NCBI GenBank assembly: GCA_029204225.1
Contig: CM055101.1
Coordinates: 62,748,171-62,812,170 of the forward strand
DNA from: Diphasiastrum complanatum
Taxonomy: Eukaryota > Streptophyta > Lycopodiopsida > Lycopodiales > Lycopodiaceae
Direction: 5' to 3'
DNA: 64,000 nt
Below are positions 12,573-25,556 of the stretch, piece by piece. The number at the start of each line of letters is the position of its first letter. Position 1 is the stretch's first letter. The position numbers and the translations under genes are program-made. Under the pieces are notes generated by a model. It made no database searches and had not been told where the DNA came from. It worked only from the letters and a program-made list of their open reading frames with translations.

Positions 12573-12609
12573 ATAGGTCTAGCTAGTGTTTTGGCTCTAT
12601 AGCTAGCCT

Positions 12610-14400
12610 TTCCATGTTTACAGACGCTTGTGTACATGTTTTTACATCTATCGTTTTTAGTTGTACATTTGCCGGCCATCTTTCAATACAACTAGTTTTT
12701 TTTTATGTAATATTGAACCTTGACTAATCATGTAATTGAAATGTATTTGGCCCTAAAAGCATGTAGAAATGTTTAATTTATTGATTATAAAGTGCAATTA
12801 TTGTGGTTAATGTGTGATTATTGTGGTGTACTATAATATATTCAACTATGATTGAATGCATAGAATCACCTTTTTTGTTCTACCCTAGACCCTTAACATC
12901 AATATCCTTTGATTGGGAATGGCTATCATGGCTAGAAATGAATTTCAGCATATTGTTAAGTAGAAGTTTTCTGGCTATATATCAATACATCAGGCTTCAC
13001 TATTGTTGCTATCTGTTCTGGACTCACACGGCTGCAGAAAATGAGGGTATAAGAAAGTTGAAACCTCTGAAAAGTTTGATAACCATGTCGAAATTTCTCT
13101 AAAAAAAAGCAATATTTCATTGATCTATACTGGAGGCAAGTATAGTCCGTACAATCACTTTAGGATGGCCATTGTCACTTGGGGAATTACTGGACCTTTT
13201 AAATTTATGGTCTATGATAATGGTGCAACTTTGCCATTTAGTCACTAGGTCAGGGTCCTAGTCAAGTAAATCTAGAGTCATTTGTTCCCCTTTGTACTCC
13301 CTATGTGCTAATTCATGCAAGAAATTTATTCTCTGAAGGTGAAGATCAGTTTTTCATCAATGCCCCACTTATGACATTTGTAATTTTCAAAATGGCAGCT
13401 CTCTAAGGCAGTAGCTGCTTTTTCTTTGTCAGCCTGTAAGTGAATGCCCAAGAGGTTGTGGAATGCCATACGATCAGTGTTCGGGAAACTTTTTTGAGGT
13501 TTCCCTCAAAAATCCCATATCTTACGGAGTATTCTGGCTACTAACAGGGGATATGCTTCTACTTGCCGGTTTTCCCCTACAAAATCTCAAATTTATCACA
13601 TAAATCTTGCAAAATTTTGTAGTTGTCGATTTTTGGAAAAAGATGCCGGTTCCATTCCTTAAGAATGCCGGCTTTCCCAAACGCTGCCATACGATTATTT
13701 AAGGGCCTGTTACTTACAGATTGTGCTTGTAAATGATGGTCCATGATACCTAAATTTAGTAGATGTTAATTTGCATATCTCTGGTATTGCAGACGATATA
13801 GAGATAAGTGAATGGGAGGCCTTGGTTTCATTTGGGATTGGTGTACTTTAATGGTAGTCATTGCAAGTTTCGAGACAGTCATGAGTGTTGCACGCATTTG
13901 TAGTATGTATGATGACACTTTATAAGCAGGTAGTATATGTTGACAAGGTAATTTTTGGCCTTGGTTTTACTCTATCTTTGATTGGAGAGGTTGAGAGTTC
14001 TACAAATCAAGGAATAGTCAAATTTTGACACGTTAAAAAGCTAGTCATAAGTCATAATCCTTAACAGTCACGTAAGATTACCTCTATCTTGTCTGTCCAC
14101 TTTCAACTTGCCATCTTTGACCTGTTACAATACACCAAAAATACACATTCCTTACGTGCCTCTAAATGTGTCTGTTATTCATTTTGCAAGAAACTAAACT
14201 GTATGTGTTCCTTCATGTGTTTACCTCATATAATATTGAACCATTTTAAAATAATCAGTGCTGTGAATATTTGGATTCTGAATGGTTTTAGATGTTATGG
14301 CATAGAAGATAAAGTCGTCTATTGCCCTGACCACTTGACTTGTTATCCAGGGGTTTCTGCTAGATCTAAGGTACGAGTGTAGCATGTGGAATCCTTTTCA
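12610..14400. other. No supported gene
   Basis: AT-rich sequence with short unconvincing frames on both strands. No domain, LTR pair or tandem array was seen. Confidence 0.5.
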
Positions 14401-14413
14401 GATGTTGAAGAGG

Positions 14414-14602
14414 TATCATCTCATTAATAAAAAATATGATGATAAAGCTGTTTTTAATCACATTCTCTCTTCTTTGTGAAAAATCAGGTAATGCACATTG
14501 CCAAAGCAGTATTTATCATCTCATTAATAAAAAATATTATGATAAAACTGTTTTCAGTCACATTCTCTCTTCTTTGTGGAAAATCAAGTGATGCACATTG
14601 CC
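14414..14602. repeat. Tandem duplication, 100-bp period
   Basis: A unit starting TATCATCTCATTAATAAAAA occurs at 14414 and again exactly 100 bp later at 14514, with about ten differences between copies. Confidence 0.88.
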
Positions 14603-15219
<617 letters not shown>

Positions 15220-15779
15220 TCCTAGTTGCACCATGATTGTGAATCGCGGTGCGAATCGCGATTCGGAAAAATTTTAGAATCTTGCATAAGAATCATTTTT
15301 TTTTTGAAATTTTTTTTGGGCAATATGGGTATCAGTTGAAAGCTCTGATTAAGAGCATTTTTACTATGTAGTTTGCCGACTGTTTTGGGTGCAGGATGGT
15401 CCAATTTAGGTGCATTAACACCCAGGTTTACGCTATAGCTGCATTCAATATAAAAAATTAACAAAAAAAATGAGAATACCCCAATGTGTTCACAATTTTA
15501 TAGATGAATCGAAACCAGAGGGAACCATATGCCGTGGTGTGGCCCTGGCTTTTCTGTGTGCTCTGGCTCTCTGCTGCATGCTCTGGTCCTAGATCCTCCC
15601 CATCCCCCTACGTCTATCTCTACCTCTACCTCTACCTCTGCCTCTCTCCCCTCCTCTGGCCCCCATCTGGTTGCCCCCACCCCTGTGTCTACTTCGTCGT
15701 GTCTCTGTGTTAGGTGGCTGTGATCCTACGCCCTGGGATGGCCCTACCCACTATGATGATGCCTGGTCGATGGCTATCT

Positions 15780-17310
15780 TCGGATGCTCCACTCCAGTCT
15801 ACAAAAAGAGAACTCAGCCCCCCCCCCCCTCCCAGAACCTCTAGGTCTCCCTCTAGGCCTACGTACAGGAATGGCTGGTTCCTCCTCTATCTCCGCATCA
15901 GGGTTCAAGTCATCTCTCAGTGCCTCTGCCCCCATCTCCTCATCCTCTTCTGTATTTTCCTCAACCCACTCATCCTCCTCCTCACAGTCAGCCCCGAGCT
16001 CCTCTCCACCCTCTGAGCCCTCATCATCTCCCTCCTCAGCCCTATCTCTCTGCCTCTCTGACCTCCTCTGCCGTCTTAAAGCCCATGCGTTAGCCTGTGC
16101 CTGTCTGTAAAACTCTCTATGGATCTCATCATCTATCTCCTCCTATGTGGGTGGTGTCTGAAGAACATTAGCTGCCGAATCCACCAAGCAAGTGTCAGAG
16201 TTCACCTGCAACAAAAAACAATACACTGTTGTCAGACAGGTATTTTGCAATTCATTACATATTTCGAAAGCAATTCAACGTCAAAGCATAGCAAGAAACA
16301 AGGGGTAATGATGTGACTCACCTCGAGCATCTGGCCCTCTCCTCACGCGTGCCTCAGCATATGGCCGTTGGTGCTCACAAACACCAACTGCCTACACTGC
16401 TCGATGGATGACCTGTTTCTCTTTTGTGTGTGATACAAGGCCCAGGTGCTCCAATTCCACTCGCAAGCTCCTGCTGAATTGCCCTAGGTCACCTGTGCTG
16501 CGCCCGTGGATGCACCACCATGTAACGGGCCTCAACTGATCCTCCCTCCGTCGACTCTGCTCTCCATCAAAAGGAAACTAGAAGCGCTCAAATGTGAGTA
16601 GCTAGCGTGCAATGTTAGCCAGCATCCGAACTGTTGGCACAAGAAAAAACATGAGATGCGTAAGTCCTCTCGAATTCACACATTAGCAATGAATACACCA
16701 TTGCAGTAGCACTACTACTAAGCAATTTCTCACATGTACCTAGTCCGGGCCATACACGCTCCGTGTACTCCACCCATTCCCGGTGTAGCATCAAACTTGA
16801 GTGTGAAACAACAAACTAGACACTAAAGAGTCATACCTGCGCTCGTCCAAGGGTGACATCAGAATCGCCTCCCCAATGCGGTCCATGAACTCAAAAATGA
16901 GACCGAGCGTCCACCCTTCACGGTCTACCAGGCACAACACTCTGAAAATGGGTAGAAGGACCCCAGTAATCTCCTTAGCACATGTCCAGAACTGATCACC
17001 GAACATAGTGGACCAGAGAAATGCCACATGTGCAATGTCTCTAAACTCCGCAAATGCCGCCACCAGTAAACTCTAAACACATGCAAAGAGATAATAAACT
17101 CAAAGTACTTACGTCTGCCAAGCTGAGCGAATGTAACTCAGCTCCTGCATGATGGTCTCCTCCTCCTAATGAAGCAACCTACCTTGCAGTGCCTCATGCC
17201 TAGGAGGTGTCCATGTAGCATCCGCGACCGCCATTTGTGTGTAGAACTCCCTGAACACCCAAGTGTCAACAATAGCAAAATGAATGCCGCACCCATAAAA
17301 GAACTGGGTA
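15780..17310 (-). pseudogene. hAT transposase relic with acidic, AT-hook tail
   Basis: Reading leftwards, 17063-16791 encodes QFWTCAKEITGVLLPIFRVL, LVDREGW and FEFMDRIGEAI. This matches the pattern of plant hAT transposases before the C-terminal dimerisation domain. After stops, about 16480-16360 encodes CEWNWSTWALYHTQKRNR and LVFVSTNG, the hAT dimerisation core (normally CERNWS..., KKRNRL..., LVYVHYN). The frame then runs into a highly acidic tail (16110-15880) that ends with PVRRPRGRPRGSG, an AT-hook. Several stops make it a pseudogene. The N-terminal part is missing or unrecognisable. Confidence 0.72.
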
Positions 17311-17329
17311 TCACTCAAGATTGTCTATT

Positions 17330-18940
17330 GAGTGACAAAACCAATAGAATAGTGACTTCAAGACATTTAAATAGCTTGAATTTGGTACCTATCACTTGGA
17401 ATAGTTCAAATTTGATGCCTAACGTGTGATTTTGATGCTGATCACTCGACATGGTTGATCAAGGGACTAGACTCAACTAGTTTCGAATCTACTATGAATG
17501 AGATCTAATGACTTAGAAGATCTAGTAGAAGAGTTAGCAAATGGTTTCTTGTGAGCCTTTGAGAATAGCCTCCTTTGCTTAAATCCGTTTACAATGCAAG
17601 TATCATAATAGAGCAAACACCTTCCTTAAAATGAACATCTAAACCACTATCCGATTAGTTGCCCAACACCAAACAAACTCCTAGTAAGATTAGAAACATA
17701 GATTACATTTTCTATATCCAATCTTTTAGAGGATCCAAGACTTAAAGAGATTGTTCCCACTCAATCTATTCTACATTCTTCATCACTTGCTGTTAGAATA
17801 GACTTTTTACAACCTAAAAAAGGTACAAGAGTTAAGAAAAATTTATTTTGGAATGTCATGTGGGAACTAGCCTCACTCTCAATCCACCATGTGTCATTGG
17901 AGTAGCTCTTGCTTGTTGGTGTAGATGCCATCAAGGATGAATCAACTTCATCCTCGTAATCCTCAATGGTAAGGTTGTCTTGCTTACTCTCATCTTGTGC
18001 ATTCTTCTTTTTGTAGCACTGAGATGCAAAGTGCCTTCCACAAAAGAAGAACTTTTGTTTGGCTTTGTCTTTCTTCTTTCCTTTAGAGCTTAATTCTTGA
18101 TCATCATCACTTTTTCCATGCTTTGGATCTCCTTCTTGGACTTCCATCATGTAGTACATTTAGATTGATTGTTTTTTATCGCTTATCAATGGAATTGACC
18201 CCTATCATGCGATATAGCTTAAAATTATTGTCTATCACTTGAGATAAGGATTGAGTGATCAAGTTAGTGTAATTTCGAGTTTATGACATTCATGTAACTT
18301 TGAATGTTGTGCTTACATGTGAGACAGCTCAATTTTGGTCCTAATTACTTAGCATTGTTCTTTGAGTGATCATAATTGACCAACATCACATCAAATAGCT
18401 TAATCTTGGTGTCTATCAATGTAAAAAGCCAATCACTCGAGAAAGTCAAAATTTGCTACCTAACATATGATTTTGTTGCTTATTACTTGACATGGCTCTA
18501 TCAAGTGACTAGACTCAACAAGTAATATATTAAGACAACTCAAGTTCAACCCCTTGTCAAACCCCTATTACACGTGATACCTTAAATTTTATGTCTATGC
18601 ATGATTTTGTTGCTTATCACCCGACGTGGCTCATCAAGTGATCAGACTCAACCAATCCCAAGTCTAGTATACTGAAATAGCTCATATCACCTGAGATAAC
18701 TAAAATTTGATGTGTATATTTTGGAATAGCTCACTTTTGGTGCATATCACTAAAGGTTTCTCATAAAGTGACCAAATTTGAGAAATTGTGTGCTCATGAA
18801 ATAGATTAAAGTCGGTTCCCATCACTTTAGATAGTTCAAATCTAATTTCCAATACAAGATCTTGGTCCTTATCACTTGACATAGAAGAACGAGTGACTGA
18901 ACTTGGTCAATCTATGATTTGGAACAATCAATTTTGGCCC
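17330..18940. repeat. Degenerate tandem repeat, about 130-bp unit
   Basis: Variants of CTTATCACTTGACATGGCTC followed by ATCAAGTGACTAGACTCAAC recur near 17437, 18226, 18335, 18478, 18611, 18738 and 18858. The spacing in the right block is about 110-145 bp. The array is interrupted between about 17470 and 18165 by copia coding sequence. Confidence 0.65.
17530..18160 (-). pseudogene. Copia gag-protease-integrase fragment
   Basis: 18159-17761 encodes a zinc knuckle that has lost residues (CGR then HFASQC), followed by the protease region. There the active-site motif reads IESEASSHM instead of the DTGASSHM seen in copia C, so the catalytic Asp is gone. Further left the sequence jumps to the part of integrase equivalent to SKAHK...STRS, which indicates an internal deletion. 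It is clearly related to element C (25030-25800), including the stretch LMAST.TSKSYSNDTWWI. No LTR is attached. Confidence 0.88.
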
Positions 18941-20170
18941 CTGATAGATTGAATCTAGTCCTTGGGCAGGATGATTAGTTTGCTGCTTGGAAGGACAAGA
19001 GAGCAATAGTTTTCTTTTAAGAAGAGATTACGGAAGAAGAGATCTAATATAGGAGCATGAGAACTTCAACAGATGGACATTGCAAATGCTCAATTTTTTC
19101 TTGTCCCCCATCACCATCTCAAGAAAAACCCATTTTACACTCTCAATGATCCTCTGAAATCAAATTTAACTGTGATACAATCGATTAGTCCTGGTGATTC
19201 TCTTAGCATTGCTGGTAGCACCTTTGCACAAGACCATAGCAAAGGATTTCACAAACAAAGATGTTTGATCCATTCCTCAATGCTAGCAATCATCTAACAA
19301 CGTCCGCTGAGTTATTTCCTTTCCATCCACTCAACACAAAGTCCGAAAACACCCCACCACATTCCCCTGCGCTCTTGTCAATTGCTCCCATCTCCATCCA
19401 TGAACAATCCCTTCACGAAAAAAACCCACCTCCAATCCCTCCTCGGATTCCACCCACAGAGATTTCAGATCTCTTCTATCCTTAATCTTCCTTCAACTGG
19501 CTTTAACCGCACAGCACGGAACCATGTTCCTCAAAATCTATTAGCTCATTGGTACCATACTTCATGGAAGTAGTAATATATCTAGCGTCCCTCAGTGTAT
19601 TACAAAGAAGAAGAAGGAAGATTGCACCCCGCTTAACACATGTTTTTTTATTTTTAAAAAACGTTCCGACCTAGTACGTTCTGATCCAAAAGGGTCAAAA
19701 AGGGTTTCTAAGGGACACATATATAACAAATTAATTAATACTTTATAAACTAAATAATGTCCACAACTTATATGTGCCATCAAACCACATATTTACATTT
19801 GTCATTTTTTTTAAATCACAAAATTATCTTAAACACATGGTCATTTTGTACCAGCCATATCAAATCATCTACTTGTCTTATATCAAATCAAAATATAATA
19901 AAAACTCATTTGTCCTTTTCAAAAAATTATCAAAATCTTCAAAGAAAACATGGTCCTCTTGTACCCAAAATATGTCATATCAATCACATGCTTTTGTCCT
20001 TAAAAATTCATGCTTAAAAATATGTCATATCACCCACATGCTTTTGTCTTCAAAAAATATTTATAAAATTAGAGTCAAATCATTTTTTTAGTTCCATAAT
20101 TTGTCTTTTTGAAACCACTTGCTATATGACACCTTCCAAGCCGTAATAACGTATTTCTATGCAAAAAAAA
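18941..20170. other. No supported gene; short duplication
   Basis: There is no domain-bearing frame. A 50-bp unit containing TATGTCATATCA and CACATGCTTTTGTC is present twice in tandem at 19971-20075. Confidence 0.5.
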
Positions 20171-20174
20171 AATT

Positions 20175-20224
20175 GCGTGGCAGTGCCACGCGTGGCAAAA
20201 AAATGCGTGGCAGAGCCACGCGAC
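20175..20224. repeat. TGGCA/TGCCA palindrome cluster, left
   Basis: The sequence GCGTGGCAGTGCCACGCGTG is followed by a second near copy, GCGTGGCAGAGCCACGCG. The same motif recurs at 23064-23127 and 28902-29216. Confidence 0.82.
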
Positions 20225-20337
20225 ACTTGAAATCTGAAAAATGAATATAAATGTCCTCATTTAATATTTCTTCACGCTTTCTTGTGGATTTCTTGAAGCT
20301 CACTATCACACTCTCACTCTCAAGCTTTCAATCTCTC

Positions 20338-20790
<453 letters not shown>

Positions 20791-20857
20791 TTTCATTTTT
20801 CACATTTGATATCTTTCCAAGTTCTTTTCACAACTTCATATCTTTCTCTCAATAGTC

Positions 20858-21991
20858 ATGTCTACTAGCGGTAGCGGAGCATCAAGGAGGAGGCCAAGAT
20901 CTTCTTCCGGTGGAAGAGGACAAGCCTCGGGATCGGATTCCGATCACGTGTGAGATTTTTATACTATGCTATCTCCCGAGGATAGGCAAAGGATGAAAGC
21001 CCTTTGTCTTTCTGAAGGAGAATCTGATCAACAAGGTCATGGATTCGTTTCGACGGACATGCCGTCGGAAGAATCCACGAATATTTTCTATGACCTTGAT
21101 GAGGACGGTTCCATCATCATATGGACATTAGGGATAAGGTCGTCATCAATAGATTGCACGACCTTACTCTTAAATACTTTGGTCACGATTTGTTTAACCC
21201 TTGGGAGCAACAAGACCAAGGGGACAAAGACAAGATACTGGATATATTGTACCGTAAGTTTCCACAACCAAATCGATTTAATGACAAATGGGTGAAGACG
21301 AGTATGTGTATGCATATTCGTCATAAATGCCAATCATTAAAATGATTATGTAGTAAAGGCAAGAAGAGGCCGGGATGGGCATCTAAAAAAGATTGGGGAA
21401 AGTTGTTTATGAATCCAAGCATCCTAATCCCGAGCGCTTTAAGCAACACAGAGAGGCAACAAAATCAAGGCTTAATCTTTTAGGCCAATCTCACCTTGGA
21501 TCGAGAGGCAAGGCGAATATGCATGCCCAATTTGTAAGCAATTCTCTTTTATTTAATTGCATTTTATATGTTTATTGTTTTTTTTTTTCTAATCATCGAT
21601 TTGTATTGATGTAGTTTGAAAATTATGGGCGTAAATATACAAATGCTGAGTACAATATTGGATATCGCCAAGGCTATAGTGCCTTGGTTGATCATCTTGC
21701 GGCACAAGGCGTACATCCAAGGGTAAGTTTTTGTTACATAATTTGTATTTCTCTTATTTTTGATACACAATTTGTATTTCATTTCAATTTTATGACGTGT
21801 TTGGCTAATAATTATTAATTTGTTTTATAAATGTGTATGTAGAGGGCATCTGCTTTCTTTGTGGAAGAAAGTACGGGAGGAAACCAAGGAGATGAAGGGA
21901 ATGAAGATGAAGGGGACGAAGGTGAAGATGAAAGACAAGATTTGGCTTCGGACAATGATGAGGGAAAAGATAGCGAAGACTAAAATGCCTA
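20858..21991 (+). pseudogene. Plant-transposase-like (Ptta/En-Spm type) gene
   Basis: A Ser/Arg-rich start (MSTSGSGASRRRPRSSSGGR) meets a TGA at about 20951. In another frame follow DKVVINRLHDLTLKYFGHDL, RFNDKWV and RHKCQS. The next block has PGWASKKDWGKL and HPNPERFKQHREATKSRLNL with HLGSRGKANMHAQF. An intron-like gap (21540-21614) then leads to FENYGRKYTNAEYNIGYRQG and, after another (21724-21841), an acidic tail ending at 21981-21983. The WK..W...EF...S..NK.NR....TGS layout resembles the Transposase_24 family of CACTA-type elements. Frameshifts make activity unlikely. The family call is by pattern only. Confidence 0.5.
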
Positions 21992-22661
<670 letters not shown>

Positions 22662-22824
22662 AGCTTTTCTTCAAAATTTAGTATGCCTAACATACCTTAT
22701 GCATTTGCTTGGATTGTCTCCTTTCCTTCAAAATTGCATAGCTTTTTTCTACAAAAGCCAACAATGAACAATCATTCACTTACCAATCAATAAACAATGA
22801 AAAACTAACAAACAAAACTATCTC

Positions 22825-22955
<131 letters not shown>

Positions 22956-23063
22956 CCCCCCAAAGCTTTTCTTCCAAAAGCTTCTCTTCACGAAATCTAT
23001 CTGCAAATGCAGTCGAGACCCCGACTTTTTTCATTTCATGGGTTTTTTTTTTGTTAAAATATT

Positions 23064-23127
23064 TCTGTGTGGCACTGCCATGCGTGGCAGTGCCATGCCC
23101 TAAAAAAATTCTAGAAAGATTGCCACG
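23064..23127. repeat. TGGCA/TGCCA cluster, split by copia C
   Basis: TGTGGCACTGCCATGCGTGG, then CAGTGCCATG, and TTGCCACG directly before the copia LTR. It continues at 28902 beyond the element. Confidence 0.82.
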
Positions 23128-23690
23128 TGTTAGAATTAAGCAATTTTCACATGGTTTTTTTTTTTATGTATTTTGATAAAATTATAGGAATTAGGTCCTA
23201 GATTGTAGGAATCTAGAAGGTCAACACAAACCGCCAATGGATGATGTGGCAAACTTGATAGATCTTATCCAAAGTGGATATGGATGAGTACAATGAGCTG
23301 TCCCACATGTGCTGGATGCAGCTTAGAGAGAGATTATTGTGATTTTATACTTGATTCATGATGGATCCATTATTGAGCAAATGATGAGAAATCCTGATTT
23401 GTGAAGCAATCTTGGTTTTTTCACTCTCTTAAGCACTTTCTTTGTGGATGAATGCTAACTAAATGTTTAGTAAACTATTTCTCTGTTATCAGGCTGTACA
23501 GTAGTTGTACTTCACACATGTAAAGCCGTGGATCATCATTTTTTATTGTTCTTGCTTGGAATCACAAAGATTGTCAAGTAGAAGCTAGATTTGGAAGCTA
23601 GTCTTGATATAGATCAAGATCCCAAGCAACCAATCACTCTTTGTGATCATTTGTAGATCAAATTCAGTCCTTAAACTATGAATTTTGACA
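23128..23690 (+). repeat. 5' LTR of copia C
   Basis: 563 bp. It lacks the segment of the 3' LTR between about 28310 and 28410 that contains one CACACGTGTG palindrome. Confidence 0.94.
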
Positions 23691-23703
23691 TGGTATCAGA
23701 GCC
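23691..23703 (+). other. Primer binding site of copia C
   Basis: TGGTATCAGAGCC, directly after the LTR; the initiator-Met tRNA type. Confidence 0.92.
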
Positions 23704-24309
23704 AAGTCAAAGAGCTTAGTTGATGATCCGAAAATCTTCATTTTGGTGAAAGCATTGGTGCTAGATTCATTTTGAAGGAGGGCGACCTTTTCTAATAGTT
23801 TACTTGTAATGTTGAGGTTCAGATTAGTGTGGAAAGTTCAGATGTACTTCTCACACGTGTGAGAGGCTGCTAGAGTTGTACTTTCACCAAAACTTTGTCT
23901 TTTTTCAATATTTGAGCTTCAAACAAGTTGTGTAGAGTGAAACTAGTGATGTGCTTATGAAAAACCATTGTTTCCTTCATAGATTTGATGAGTAAATGGT
24001 GTTAGAAGCTTATTAAACCTACAAATCCTTGAAAGAGAGTTTGAGGCTTATGTTATTTAGTTCAAGAGTAAAACTAAAACCATTCTAAACACCATTAGAA
24101 GGCATTGGAACTTCCAAGAGTCAAATCCAAGCTTCTAAGTGAATAGATTGTGTAGAATAATTTTTTCCAAATCTTTTTGAGTTCAAGATCATTATAGATC
24201 TTTCTTCTTGGGTCTATGAGATTCAAGAGAGTAATTTTAGCTAAATTCTGAGAAAGGAAGAAGGGAGAGCCTTTGAATAGTACATTTGTTGTACTTGTTA
24301 CTAGATAGA

Positions 24310-25556
24310 ATGGGTTCAATTGGAGCCTATCTTCTTGAGGCTAGTGAAAGGCTAAATTCTAATAATTATTCAACTTGGAAAGTAAGAATGGAGTCACTAC
24401 TTGTGCTCCAAGATATGTTTGATCTTGTCATAGGTGAGGAAGAAGAACCTCAAGGAGGGCAAGATCTAGTGAGGTACAAAAAGAGAGCTAGACTAGCATT
24501 ACATTGCTTGAAAATGAATGTTAGTAATGAACTTCTAAAGGAATTGGCATCTTGTACCTCGGCCAAGGAGGATGGAACTACCTCAAAGGGATTTATGAAT
24601 CCAAAAATACCTCTAGAGTGCTTATGATTAGAAACAAAGTTCTTCAAAGCATTAGAGGAAGTGATGAGAGTGCTCAAGAGTATGTCTTGAGAATAAAATC
24701 TCTCAACAAAGAACTTTCCATCATTAGTGAGGGTATTCATGATGATGAACTTGTTCAAATCATTTTTAATGGTCTTGGAGATGAGTTCTCCAATCTTGTA
24801 CAAAGCTTTGCTATTCAAGATGCACTACCTTCCATTGACAAGCTCCATAGTGTGCTTGTGGCCGAGGACAGTAGGATCCTTCATGTCAAGCAAAGGATTG
24901 GATCCTTGAAGTTGCATGATGGTGATGAGAAGGCCAACTTCTCAAGCAAGGGAAACGCAAAGTCAAAGAAGAAGATCCAACACAAGGAGACCAAGAATGA
25001 TGATCAACCATCAAGCTTCAAAGGTGGAAAGAAGAACAAAGCCAAACTCAAGTGCTTCTTTTGTGGAAAGAAGGGGCACTTTGCATCTGAGTGTTTCAAG
25101 AAGAAGAATGCACAAGGAGAGAGCAAACAAGGCAACCTCACTCTTGAGGAAGATGAGGATGAAGTGGATTCATCCTTGATGGCTTCTACATCAACATCAA
25201 AGAGCTACTCCAATGACACATGGTGGATTGATACTGGGGCTAGTTCCCACATGACATTCCAAAAAGATTTTTTCTCAACTCTTGTACCTTTTGTAGGTTG
25301 TAAAAAGTCTATTCTAACAGCAAGTGATCAAGAATGTAGAATAGATGGAGTGAGAACTATTCCCTTAAGTCTTGGATCCTCTAAAAGAGTAGATCTTGAT
25401 AATGTACTCTATGTTCCTACACTCACTAAGAATTTGTTAAGTGTAGGACAACTGATGGATGATGGCTTAGATGTCCATTTTAAGCAAGGTGTTTGCTCCA
25501 TAATGATGAATAATACTTGCATTGTAAAGGGATTCAAGAAAGGAAGGCTTTTTTAG
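24310..25556 (+). pseudogene. Copia C gag and protease
   Basis: Gag begins MGSIGAYLLEASERLNSNNY with the usual NYSTWK motif. The frame shifts around 24560-24600 and continues through the helical capsid region to a basic linker and the zinc knuckle CFFCGKKGHFASEC (about 25050-25095). The aspartic protease motif WWIDTGASSHMTF follows at about 25222. A TAG at 25554-25556 interrupts before integrase. The knuckle and active site are intact, so most damage is from the frameshift and stop. Confidence 0.93.
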
